Shown here: piece by piece, positions 16,819 to 26,041 of the stretch
Layout of the letters: every line of letters starts with the position of its first letter
Numbering within the stretch: the first letter of the stretch is position 1
Assembly: GCF_025628885.1 (NCBI RefSeq)
Contig: NZ_JAOTIF010000017.1
Location: forward strand, 86,487 to 150,486
DNA from: Paraflavisolibacter caeni
Lineage (GTDB): Bacteria; Bacteroidota; Bacteroidia; Chitinophagales; Chitinophagaceae
DNA: 64,000 bases
Direction: 5' to 3'
Made by a program: the position numbers and the translations under genes
Notes under the pieces: generated by a model
The model's database searches: none
Told to the model about the DNA's origin: nothing
What the model saw: only the letters and a program-made list of their open reading frames with translations

Positions 16819-19800
16819 ATGCCAAAGCATTACAATTGCTATCAACAAAAAACAAAAAGTTGGAGGAATCCAACCAAAGCGCTGCTTCGCTTACTCATGG
16901 TATTTTTTGCCATACTCACAACACAATTTGCCTTTAGTCAGTTTAAAGGAAAAGTTACCGATGAAAAAGGAAGCCCCATGGCGGGAGTTTCTGTAATAGT
17001 TAAAAATGGTAAAGGAGTGGTTACAGATGCAAACGGTGAATTTAATGTAAATGTAAAAAAAGGAACATCTATCACATTTTCGTTCGTCGGTTTCGAAAGT
17101 CAACAGGTAGTAACAGGAACATCCGAGTTTATTTCCGTTAAATTGAAACAGGCTATTCAAAATATGGACGACGTAGTAGTTACAGCCCTTGGTATCAAAA
17201 GAGAAAAGAAATCCTTGGGATACGCTATGTCTACCATTAAGGCGGCTGAATTGGTAAAAACCGGGAATACCGTGAACCCCTTGATGTCGTTGTATGGTAA
17301 GGCCGCCGGGTTAAGAATCAGTAGCACCAATACCGGACCTACGGGCGGAACCGTTATCAATATCCGAAATACGGTTTCCTTAAACGAAGGTTCCAGGACA
17401 AGACCCTTATTTGTAGTGGACGGAATTCCCATTTATGACCAAAATACCTCAACCAGCTTGAACGATAGGGATGGACGCGACAGAGGTACAGGTATCAATG
17501 ATATCAATGCTGAAGATATTGAATCAATAGAAATCCTGAAGGGCGCCAAGGCTGCTGTACTATATGGTTACAGTGGCGCGAATGGCGTAGTATTGATCAA
17601 TACGAAAAACGGTAGCGCTCAAAAAGGAGTTGGTATTGATTTTAGTACAAACTATACCTGGGATAACGCAGCGTTTCAACCGGAGTTTCAGAATATTTAT
17701 GGTTCTGGCGGCAACGTTGCATACAATAGCATAGATCCGGCGATGACTGATGCAAAGGGATTCAAATATGAGATGATCAATGGCGTTAAAACCCCTGTTT
17801 TCTTTAATTTAAGTGGTTCTTTCGGACCTAAGATGGATGGTACTCAAATCTATTGGTATGACAAACAAATGAGACCATATACGCCACAGCCAAACAACTA
17901 CAAGGATCTGTTTAATCAAGGTCACCTGCAAACTACCAATGTTGCGGTATCTAATGGCGGTGCTTGGGGAAATGTTCGTTTGGCCTACTCTAACAAGAAA
18001 TATGAAAGTGTGATGGTTGGCGCAAGTCAACAAAATCATATAGTTAGTTTCTCAGGCAATTTTAATCCAAGTAAATTCTTGAAAGTTGGCTTTAACTCTA
18101 ACTATTATTATACAGATAATCATAACGCTCCTTTCAGAATGCAATCTTTTGCGACTTACGGTATAGCTCGTGATTTAAAGACGGATCTGTTAAGAGATAA
18201 CATTACTGATGAAAGTGGCAATTATTCGTATTTCGCAATGAATAAGGATATTGCCAATAGAGCTACCGGTACTATTTCCGGAACATTGGGGGGTGATTAT
18301 TTCTGGTCTCAAACGCGCAACACCTACGATGAATTAAGACATCACTTCATTCAGTCTATTAATGCTACGGCAACGTTTACAGACTGGTTAAATCTTTCTG
18401 TGTTGGGTGGATTTGACATGACCAGGATAAACGACATCGTTAAAAAGAACTTTACACGACCTCTTTATATGGACAACAAGCAGGGCTATTTTTCTGAATT
18501 GAACAATCAGCATAATTCAATTTATGGCCAGGCTTTATTAAATGTAAACAGGAATTTGAACAGAGACTTCACCCTGACAGGGTCTGTGGGTACAGCGTAC
18601 AGATACAATATGGATAGGTCTTTATCTGGGTTAACTCAGAATTTTGCTATAGAAAACCTGTTTAAATTCAATAATTCTACCGATGTGGCTCCTTATACAG
18701 GTGGAGGAGATGAAGGTGACGACGTAACGTATAGTGCATTAGCGTCTGCAAACCTCTCTTATCGTAATTTCCTGTTTTTAGAGTTGCAAGGACGGAATGA
18801 CTGGACATCCATTCTTCCTCCATCCAACAATAGTTATTTTTATCCAGGAGCCAGCGTTTCATGGATCGCTTCTGAGCAGTTAAGACTTCCTTCTGTTATT
18901 AAGTTTGCTAAAGTGCGTGCGTCAATAGCTGATGTAGGACGTCCGGGAGAAAGATACTTTGGTAATAATACTTATGGCAATGGTATGTATGGTGCTATAC
19001 CATTTGCTACCGCTTCTACTACATTGCCTCCGGGTTTTGTTAAGGACGGACAACTGATATTGAACTTGCAGCCGGAGAAGAAACGTGAAACTGAATTTGG
19101 ATTTGAAACCAAGTTCTTTGAACATAACCGCCTGGGAGTAGATGTTTCGTTCTATCAAAGCTATATGTATAATCAGATCATATCGCTGTCGGTGCCTCAA
19201 TCATCCGGTACTGCTGCCATTAGAACCAACGCAGGAGGTATTCGCAACAGGGGCGTTGAATTGCAAATTACCGGTACGCCTGTCCTGACCAAAAAATTCG
19301 CTTGGAATACCAGCTTGAATTTCTCGATGAACAAAAACAAGATCATGGAGCTGGCTCAGGGTGTTAAGATCCTGCCTTTATGGGGTATTAATGGAGCTTT
19401 CTCCCGTGCCGTTGTAGGCGGTGAATATGGTGAAATTTACATTGCTCCCTGGAAACGGAACAAGGATGGTAAATACATCGTTGGTAGCGATGGTATTCGC
19501 ATATTTGATAAGGACAATCTTAAAAAAGTGGGTGTTACGTTACCTAAAGTATTGGGTGGCTTTAACTCTAACCTTAAATATTCAGGCTTTAGTCTTGATA
19601 TGGACTTTGATTGGCAGTTCGGAGGTACCTTGATCTCTCAAACCAATATGTTTGGCCGTGGAAATGGTACGTTCAAGAGCTCTTTACAATACAGGGATGA
19701 AGCCAATGGCGGATTGCCATATTATGTAAACAACTCCGGCGCTTATGTATTGTTGAATTCTCACACAGCTGCAGTGCCATCTGATTCAAAATATGGTTTT

Positions 19801-20178
19801 ATATTCCACGATGGAGTTATTGTTGATGGTGTAAAAGAAGATGGAACAACCAAAAATGACAAGCTGATTAGTGCCCAGGCTTATTATGAAAAAACCTATT
19901 GGCAAGGTGGTATGGATATCACTGAAGATGTAATTTATAAAAGTGATTACATCTCGCTCCGCCGCGTAACGTTATCTTACGATTTGCCTTCTAAATTAGT
20001 TAGAAAGGTAGGAATTCAAAAAGCAAATTTGGGTCTGTTTGCGTTTAATCTGGCTTATTTATACAAAGCCCTGCCTAACGTAACACCGGAATCTACTGGC
20101 GGAACTAATGAATATATGGAATCTACCAACTTGCCGGGTGTAAGGTCGATCGGATGTCAATTGAAATTAAGTTTTTAA
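16819..20178 (+). CDS. SusC/RagA-type TonB-dependent outer-membrane receptor
   Basis: About 1119 residues from ATG 16819 (1139 from ATG 16759). Signal peptide ending AFSQ. CarboxypepD_reg-like domain follows (FKGKVTDEKGSPMAGVSV), then the TonB box region and plug (DDVVVTALGIKREKKSLGYA, FVVDGIPI, IESIEILKGAKAAVLYG, GVVLINTK), then a long aromatic beta-barrel ending in LKLSF. Pairs with the SusD-like lipoprotein 18 bp downstream to import an oligosaccharide or peptide. No glycosidase, protease or FecI/FecR regulator is adjacent, so the substrate is unknown. Confidence 0.95.
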   Translation: MPKHYNCYQQKTKSWRNPTKALLRLLMVFFAILTTQFAFSQFKGKVTDEKGSPMAGVSVIVKNGKGVVTDANGEFNVNVKKGTSITFSFVGFESQQVVTGTSEFISVKLKQAIQNMDDVVVTALGIKREKKSLGYAMSTIKAAELVKTGNTVNPLMSLYGKAAGLRISSTNTGPTGGTVINIRNTVSLNEGSRTRPLFVVDGIPIYDQNTSTSLNDRDGRDRGTGINDINAEDIESIEILKGAKAAVLYGYSGANGVVLINTKNGSAQKGVGIDFSTNYTWDNAAFQPEFQNIYGSGGNVAYNSIDPAMTDAKGFKYEMINGVKTPVFFNLSGSFGPKMDGTQIYWYDKQMRPYTPQPNNYKDLFNQGHLQTTNVAVSNGGAWGNVRLAYSNKKYESVMVGASQQNHIVSFSGNFNPSKFLKVGFNSNYYYTDNHNAPFRMQSFATYGIARDLKTDLLRDNITDESGNYSYFAMNKDIANRATGTISGTLGGDYFWSQTRNTYDELRHHFIQSINATATFTDWLNLSVLGGFDMTRINDIVKKNFTRPLYMDNKQGYFSELNNQHNSIYGQALLNVNRNLNRDFTLTGSVGTAYRYNMDRSLSGLTQNFAIENLFKFNNSTDVAPYTGGGDEGDDVTYSALASANLSYRNFLFLELQGRNDWTSILPPSNNSYFYPGASVSWIASEQLRLPSVIKFAKVRASIADVGRPGERYFGNNTYGNGMYGAIPFATASTTLPPGFVKDGQLILNLQPEKKRETEFGFETKFFEHNRLGVDVSFYQSYMYNQIISLSVPQSSGTAAIRTNAGGIRNRGVELQITGTPVLTKKFAWNTSLNFSMNKNKIMELAQGVKILPLWGINGAFSRAVVGGEYGEIYIAPWKRNKDGKYIVGSDGIRIFDKDNLKKVGVTLPKVLGGFNSNLKYSGFSLDMDFDWQFGGTLISQTNMFGRGNGTFKSSLQYRDEANGGLPYYVNNSGAYVLLNSHTAAVPSDSKYGFIFHDGVIVDGVKEDGTTKNDKLISAQAYYEKTYWQGGMDITEDVIYKSDYISLRRVTLSYDLPSKLVRKVGIQKANLGLFAFNLAYLYKALPNVTPESTGGTNEYMESTNLPGVRSIGCQLKLSF

Positions 20179-20196
20179 TCAGTAAAAATATTTGCA

Positions 20197-21915
20197 ATGA
20201 AATATAAAGTAACTCTGCTCTCTTATTTGTTAGTAGGAATGGGCATTTTTGGTACTTCCTGTAAAAAAGAATTGGAAGATAAATTCCAAAAACCCAATGC
20301 CCTGACAGATGCTTCAATAGAAACATTGTTTACAGGAACACTTCAAACCTGGGGGTTATACCAACCTGTTTACGGTGATGAGTATCACAACCTGCGTAAT
20401 ATGAACCGTTTGTTAGGATTGGGATACTATAATGGAGAAACTGATGGTAAAAATACAGCACCTGATGGAAGTATTACTATGTATAACGACTGGTCGGGTG
20501 GTACGCTTAGAAATACCCTCTACAATCGTGTATATGTTGATTCATATAAAAATATCCCTGTTATTAATCTGAAACTGGGTAATTTAAGCGGTGAAGAAAG
20601 AGACAATTATTCTGTGTACGTTAATTGTATCAACATAACCAGGGCCTTCATGTTCCAAAGGGTAACAGATGTGTACAACTCTATCCCTTACACTGAAGCT
20701 GGTGGTGCTTATGATGGCAAGTTCTGGCCTAAATATGATACGCAAAAGGAGATTTACTATGATATGTTAGCGCAATTGAAAACTATTGCAGGTAAACTTC
20801 ATGGTTATACTTTGAATCAGTCTCAGGCGCACAAAAACTTCCCTGTTTACGACATCTTAAACGATGGTAGTGTTGCTAAATGGGAAAAATTCTGTAACTC
20901 TCTACGTCTAAGAATGGCCATGCGCCTTTCAGTAGTAGACCCTGCTAAAGCACAGGAAGTAATTGGTGAATTGCTCTCAACAAATGCACCAATGGTTACT
21001 GATGCTGCTGATTTGGTGGGTATGGCTACCAAAGAAAAATCAAGAATCTTTGAAGTATATTGGTACCGTTCATTTAATGAGCGTGTCATTGACCAGGTAG
21101 CTCCTTATTTCCTGGTTAACGATGTATTTGGTTATACAAATGGTCCTTCTACTCCTGCTAATCAGGTAGATCCTCGCTTGTATGTATTGTTCCAGCCTAA
21201 CAAAGATGGAAAGTATATTGGTGAGAAACCCTGGGGTCCTGAACAAACAGCACATATTGATGCTTTATGGCCTGTAGGTAATCCGGATAGACAAAAAGCA
21301 AAAACCTGGGATTATGATGATAATACTAATCCTTTCTTCTCTATGTATAACAAAATGACTTTCTACAATTTTGACAGAAAGTTCCCTGTATTTACTCCGT
21401 CTGAAACGCATTTGTTACTTGCTGAGGCCGCATTGCGTTTCCCCGGTGTTGCAGGTGGTATAAATCCAGTACAAGAGTATAAAACTGCTATTGCGCAGTC
21501 TATCGACTGGATGTATAGTGTAAATAACAGCAACCAATATAGTGTGTCATCAACTCCTTCAATACCACTGAATGTGGTGCCAGGATCTCAATATCCTAAG
21601 CCTGCACAGGCAGTTATTGATGCGTTCTTGACAACAAAGTCTGCTTACTTTACAGGATTGACTAAAGATGGTAAGATCAAAGAAATCTTCTATCAAAAGT
21701 TTGCGCACCTGAATATCTTAGGTCAATACGAAATATGGGCAGAAGCAAGAAGATTGAGAAAAGAATATGGCAACTTGTTGCCTAATTCAACTAAAATGAA
21801 ATGGATCGAAAGATTTATGTATCCTGAAAATGAGCCATCTGTGAATCCAGAAAAATTCGATGCAGTGAAAGCACAAAACGACTACTTCACACCAGTTTGG
21901 TGGACAGGACGTTAA
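20197..21915 (+). CDS. SusD/RagB-type surface lipoprotein
   Basis: 572 residues. Lipoprotein signal with lipobox GTSC, Cys at 22, followed by KKELEDKF. The helical TPR-like SusD fold is suggested by NCINITRAFMFQRVTDVYNSIPYTEA, the ETHLLLAEAALR block and EIWAEARRLRKEYGNL near the end, as in the SusD_2-like group. It caps the SusC barrel on the cell surface and binds substrate. It is the last gene of the pair; a long palindromic terminator follows. Confidence 0.92.
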   Translation: MKYKVTLLSYLLVGMGIFGTSCKKELEDKFQKPNALTDASIETLFTGTLQTWGLYQPVYGDEYHNLRNMNRLLGLGYYNGETDGKNTAPDGSITMYNDWSGGTLRNTLYNRVYVDSYKNIPVINLKLGNLSGEERDNYSVYVNCINITRAFMFQRVTDVYNSIPYTEAGGAYDGKFWPKYDTQKEIYYDMLAQLKTIAGKLHGYTLNQSQAHKNFPVYDILNDGSVAKWEKFCNSLRLRMAMRLSVVDPAKAQEVIGELLSTNAPMVTDAADLVGMATKEKSRIFEVYWYRSFNERVIDQVAPYFLVNDVFGYTNGPSTPANQVDPRLYVLFQPNKDGKYIGEKPWGPEQTAHIDALWPVGNPDRQKAKTWDYDDNTNPFFSMYNKMTFYNFDRKFPVFTPSETHLLLAEAALRFPGVAGGINPVQEYKTAIAQSIDWMYSVNNSNQYSVSSTPSIPLNVVPGSQYPKPAQAVIDAFLTTKSAYFTGLTKDGKIKEIFYQKFAHLNILGQYEIWAEARRLRKEYGNLLPNSTKMKWIERFMYPENEPSVNPEKFDAVKAQNDYFTPVWWTGR

Positions 21916-21933
21916 TTTTTATTTTCGAAATCA

Positions 21934-21978
21934 GATCAATAAAAAACCACCTAATTATTAGGTGGTTTTTTATTGATC
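21934..21978. terminator. 45-nt near-continuous palindrome, bidirectional terminator
   Basis: Arms of 22 bases (21934-21955 and 21957-21978) are perfect inverse complements around a single T at 21956. Inside are A6CCACC and GGTGGT6, so both strands end in a GC stem plus U-run. It serves the convergent SusD and M23 genes. Confidence 0.85.
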
Positions 21979-22007
21979 CTAATAATATATTCCATTCATC
22001 CGCAGTC

Positions 22008-22979
22008 TTAATCAAAACTCTGGTTCGAAGCCTGCGCTCTTTTCAGCATTTCATTAAATTGCCCAGGAGTAAGGTCTTTATAAAAGAAATATACCGGGTC
22101 TAACTTCTGCCCGTTTTTATGCACTTCATAATGAAGGTGTGGACCAGTAGACTTACCCGTTGATCCAACATATCCCACAACTTCTCCTCTTTTTACACGT
22201 TGCCCGCGCCTTGCTTTCACCCTCACCATGTGCCCATAGAGCGTCTCATAGCCATAGCTATGATTGATGACCACGTGATTGCCATAACCTCCATCACTAA
22301 ACCCTGCCAGTTGTACCACACCATCGGCAGTTGCGTAAATAGGGGTGCCCTGCGGAGCCGCAAAGTCAAGGCCGGCATGCATTTTTACCGTTTTATAAAT
22401 GGGGTCGATCCGGTAGCCAAAGCCAGAAGCAACATGATTCAGGTCCTGGTCCCTTACCGGCTGAATGGCCGGAGTTGCTGCTAATAATTGTTCTTTATTT
22501 GCAATAAGTTTCTCTATGGTTGCATACGACTTCTTCTGAGCCTCTAGGCGGTTAGTTAAGTTCTTTATGCTAGCGTTAATAGAACTTACCAGTTCGTCAT
22601 CCTCCATGCTTTCTACCAGGGCCACTTCCTTCTGGAACTCAATGGCCTTAGCACGGGCACTGTCCGGAATCGGTGCCGCTTCAAATATGCTCCGGTAAAC
22701 ATTGTTGTCCCTCTTTTCCAGCTCCGACATTTTCTGTTGCAAGTCGCCAACCTCTTCCCTCAGATCCCGGTAGCGGTTCTTGAGCCGCTCATTTTCAGAC
22801 ACCAACAACTTTTCATGAGGTGATCCCACAAATTGGAAGGCAAAATAGGAGATAATAACTGAGGTAACCAATGCCGCTGCGATAAACCCGAAAATGCGTA
22901 AAAGCTTAACCCTCAATGGGGTAATCAACTTTTCGTAACGAAGTGTATGTGTATTATAAAAATATTTTATTTTCTTCAT
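22008..22979 (-). CDS. M23 family peptidase, membrane-anchored
   Basis: 323 residues. One membrane segment at about 29-50, coiled-coil stretches (about 55-92 and 115-165), then a LytM domain with zinc ligands HAGLD (H201, D205) and the HLHYE motif (H281, H283) plus H250. All ligands are present, so it is probably an active endopeptidase on peptidoglycan cross-links, unlike degenerate EnvC/NlpD-type members. Divergent from alaS. Confidence 0.92.
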   Translation of the reverse strand: MKKIKYFYNTHTLRYEKLITPLRVKLLRIFGFIAAALVTSVIISYFAFQFVGSPHEKLLVSENERLKNRYRDLREEVGDLQQKMSELEKRDNNVYRSIFEAAPIPDSARAKAIEFQKEVALVESMEDDELVSSINASIKNLTNRLEAQKKSYATIEKLIANKEQLLAATPAIQPVRDQDLNHVASGFGYRIDPIYKTVKMHAGLDFAAPQGTPIYATADGVVQLAGFSDGGYGNHVVINHSYGYETLYGHMVRVKARRGQRVKRGEVVGYVGSTGKSTGPHLHYEVHKNGQKLDPVYFFYKDLTPGQFNEMLKRAQASNQSFD

Positions 22980-23024
22980 AAGTTGGTAATACCAATCGTT
23001 CTGATTTCTAAGCGACCCATTTGT

Positions 23025-23032
23025 TACCTTTG
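23025..23032 (+). promoter_or_regulatory. -7 element of alaS
   Basis: TACCTTTG, exact TAnnTTTG, followed by GCGCC. It gives a leader of about 130 bases before the ATG at 23167. Confidence 0.5.
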
Positions 23033-23041
23033 CGCCTCCTT

Positions 23042-23148
23042 AAGACCAATAAGGTTGCAAAACCTACCGGTCTTTTAGGGGAAACAACAAATATACTGGT
23101 TGATAGAAACTAAATTTCAACCTATTTATTGTGAAACGGCCTAGGCCG
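23042..23148 (+). promoter_or_regulatory. Structured alaS leader
   Basis: AAGACC (23042-23047) pairs with GGTCTT (23069-23074). Within it AGGTT (23052-23056) pairs with AACCT (23061-23065) around GCAA, a GNRA-type tetraloop. Further on, CGGCCTAGGCCG is a 12-bp perfect palindrome just upstream of the start. The first hairpin runs into TTTT and could attenuate transcription. Confidence 0.4.
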
Positions 23149-23166
23149 CAATGCAGAAACTTATCA

Positions 23167-25866
23167 ATGAATATGACAGCAAATCAGGCACAATCCAGTG
23201 AAACCGCTAAAAATCAATTGTCTGCGAAAGCAATCCGCAACAGGTTCCTGGAGTTTTTCCAGTCAAAACAGCACCATATTGTGCCTTCGGCCCCCATTGT
23301 AGTGAAAAACGATCCTACACTGATGTTCACCAATGCCGGTATGAACCAGTTTAAAGATTATTTCCTGGGCAACCAAAAATCTCCATGGCCTCGGGTAGCC
23401 GATACCCAAAAATGTCTAAGAGTAAGTGGTAAACACAATGATCTCGAAGAAGTGGGCGTGGATACCTACCACCATACAATGTTCGAAATGCTGGGTAACT
23501 GGAGCTTTGGCGACTATTTCAAAAAGGAAGCTATTGAATGGAGCTGGGAATTGCTGACGAAAGAATTACAAATTCCTATCGACCGTTTGTATGTCACCAT
23601 TTTTGAAGGCGACAAAAAAGAGAATCTGCCTAAAGATGAAGAAGCTTACAATGAATGGAAAAAATGGATTGCCGAAGACCGGATTCTGCTGGGTAATAAA
23701 AAAGATAACTTCTGGGAAATGGGCGACACCGGCCCATGCGGTCCCTGCACCGAAATTCACGTAGATACGCGCCCTGACCAGGAAAGAGCCTTGGTTGATG
23801 GCAAAACCTTTGTCAACGCCGACAACCCCCAGGTGATCGAGATCTGGAACAACGTGTTCATCCAGTTTAACCGTCTGAAGAACGGTAGTCTAGAATCGCT
23901 GCCTGCAAAACACGTAGATACAGGGATGGGCTTCGAACGCCTTGTTCGCGTGCTACAGGGTAAAACTTCTAATTACGATACCGACGTTTTCTCAGGTACG
24001 ATCCAAAAAGTAGAAGAGCTCACTGGCAGGAAATACAATGCTGCTGCTACTCCTGATTCCGGACAAAACTGGGGCGAAGCTGTAGCTTTCCGTGTAAATG
24101 CCGACCACATCCGCGCCATTTCATTTACGATCGCCGACGGCCAGTTGCCTTCTAATACCGGCGCTGGTTATGTGATCCGTCGCATCCTGCGCAGGGCGGT
24201 TCGTTATTACTATACTAATCTGAATTACAACCAGCCCTTGTTGTATCAATTGGTTCCTGTGCTGGCTGATCAATTCGCTGACGTTTTCCCGGAATTGAAA
24301 CAACAGGAGCAATTTGTAGCAAAGGTGATCCGCGAGGAAGAAGACGCATTTTTAAGAACACTGGAAAAAGGCTTGAAACGCATTGAAGATATCATCAGCC
24401 ATACAAAGCAAACCATCTCCGGTAGCGATGCCTTTGAATTATATGATACCTACGGCTTCCCCTTCGATCTGACACGTCTGATTGCTTCTGAGAGAGGGCT
24501 CACTATTGATGAAGTTGGTTTCAATGCTGAAATGCAACAGCAAAAGCAACGCTCACGTGCTGCTTCAGCCGTTGATACCGGCGATTGGATCATCGTGAAT
24601 GAAGGTGGTAGTTCCGAGTTTGTTGGGTACGATTCTTTAGATACTAAGTCCAGCGTACTGCGTTACCGCAAAGTGAAAACCAAGGGAAAGGACTTATATC
24701 AAATCGTATTGAATAAAACTCCTTTCTATGCGGAAAGTGGCGGACAAGTAGGGGACACTGGAACTTTGACAATTGGCAATGAACAACTCGAAATTGTAGA
24801 TACAAAGAAAGAAATGGACCTGATCGTTCATTTCACAGAAAGCCTGCCTAGCGAATTCAATGGTGAAGTAATGGCAGTTGTTGATGCAAGTAAAAGGAAG
24901 AAGACCGCCCTGCATCACAGCGCAACCCACCTGATGCATGCAGCTCTTCGGAAAGTATTGGGGACACACGTGGCGCAAAAAGGCTCACTGGTGAATGCTG
25001 ATTACCTGCGTTTCGATTTCTCTCACTTTAGCAAAATGACCTCCGAAGAAATTAGTCAGGTGGAAGCAATCGTGAATGAGAAGATCCGTGAGAATATACC
25101 CGTTGTGATCAAGCAGATGCCTAAGGATGATGCTATCCAATTGGGTGCCATGGCCCTGTTTGGTGAAAAATACGGCGATACTGTTCGTGTCATAGTGATG
25201 GACCCAAACTACTCAATTGAGCTTTGCGGAGGTACCCACGTTGGAGCAACAGGCGAAATCGGTTTGTTTAAAATTACTTCCGAAGGTGCGGTTGCTGCTG
25301 GCGTTCGTCGTATAGAGGCTGTTTGTGGTATGGCCGCCGAACAATACGTAAATGAGCAATTAGCCCAACTGCAACAGGTAAAAGAAGCTTTAAAGAACCC
25401 GAAAGATATTCTAAAAGCACTCTCTTCTTTAAGTGAAGAAACTGCGGCCCTGAAAAAACAAATTGAAAAATACGAAGCTGCCCAATTACTTTCTCTGCGT
25501 AATGGTCTGCAACATAAATTGCAACCCATTGGCAACGCCAATTTCATTGGTGAGATTGTTGAAGTAAGCAGCGCGGATGCCCTCAAAAAACTGGCATTTG
25601 AACTGAAGCCTGTTGTGGTCAGCCACGTCATTGCACTGGCGGCAGCTATTGACGGTAAAGCCCATATTGTACTGCTGTTCGATGATGCTGTAGCTAAAGA
25701 AAAGAATCTCGATGCATCCGCACTCATCAAGCAAAAAATTGCCCCGGTTATTAAAGGCGGGGGTGGGGGACAAAAAACATTGGCCACCGCAGGCGGACAA
25801 AATGCAGGTGAACTGCACAAGGTGATTGAGGTTGTTAAAGAATACCTGGATCAGGCCCTCTTATAA
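23167..25866 (+). CDS. alaS: Alanine--tRNA ligase
   Basis: About 899 residues from ATG 23167 (897 from ATG 23173; a GTG at 23131 is possible but leaves an unlikely N-terminal extension). Catalytic class II core at the N-terminus (RNRFLEFFQSKQH, TNAGMNQFKDYF), editing domain with HSATHLMHAAL, the zinc/editing motif CGGTHV, and a C-terminal DHHA1 domain ending with GGGGGQ. Charges tRNA-Ala and clears mis-acylated Ser. Length and domains are complete. Confidence 0.97.
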   Translation: MNMTANQAQSSETAKNQLSAKAIRNRFLEFFQSKQHHIVPSAPIVVKNDPTLMFTNAGMNQFKDYFLGNQKSPWPRVADTQKCLRVSGKHNDLEEVGVDTYHHTMFEMLGNWSFGDYFKKEAIEWSWELLTKELQIPIDRLYVTIFEGDKKENLPKDEEAYNEWKKWIAEDRILLGNKKDNFWEMGDTGPCGPCTEIHVDTRPDQERALVDGKTFVNADNPQVIEIWNNVFIQFNRLKNGSLESLPAKHVDTGMGFERLVRVLQGKTSNYDTDVFSGTIQKVEELTGRKYNAAATPDSGQNWGEAVAFRVNADHIRAISFTIADGQLPSNTGAGYVIRRILRRAVRYYYTNLNYNQPLLYQLVPVLADQFADVFPELKQQEQFVAKVIREEEDAFLRTLEKGLKRIEDIISHTKQTISGSDAFELYDTYGFPFDLTRLIASERGLTIDEVGFNAEMQQQKQRSRAASAVDTGDWIIVNEGGSSEFVGYDSLDTKSSVLRYRKVKTKGKDLYQIVLNKTPFYAESGGQVGDTGTLTIGNEQLEIVDTKKEMDLIVHFTESLPSEFNGEVMAVVDASKRKKTALHHSATHLMHAALRKVLGTHVAQKGSLVNADYLRFDFSHFSKMTSEEISQVEAIVNEKIRENIPVVIKQMPKDDAIQLGAMALFGEKYGDTVRVIVMDPNYSIELCGGTHVGATGEIGLFKITSEGAVAAGVRRIEAVCGMAAEQYVNEQLAQLQQVKEALKNPKDILKALSSLSEETAALKKQIEKYEAAQLLSLRNGLQHKLQPIGNANFIGEIVEVSSADALKKLAFELKPVVVSHVIALAAAIDGKAHIVLLFDDAVAKEKNLDASALIKQKIAPVIKGGGGGQKTLATAGGQNAGELHKVIEVVKEYLDQALL

Positions 25867-25885
25867 ATAGCCTCATCCTCACAGC

Positions 25886-25930
25886 ATACCCCCAACCCCG
25901 CGTTATGGCGGGGTTGGGGGTATTTTATTT
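25886..25930 (+). terminator. Strong terminator after alaS
   Basis: ATACCCCCAACCCCGC (25886-25901) pairs perfectly with the 16 bases at 25908-25923 around a 6-base loop, then TATTTTATTTT. GC-rich stem of 16 bp. Confidence 0.85.
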
Positions 25931-26041
25931 TAACAAATGCGAAAGTTTTCGTAATCCAAAACTTATTTTATATTTGAAGTACGAAATTTAACGTAGTGCG
26001 GGTACTCGATTGGCCCCCAAACAATTAAAAACTTATTTCAA

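Noticed and set aside
25209..25820. 203-codon antisense frame within alaS
   Set aside because: Mirror of the AlaRS C-terminal frame; Ser/Ala-rich product with no recognisable domain.
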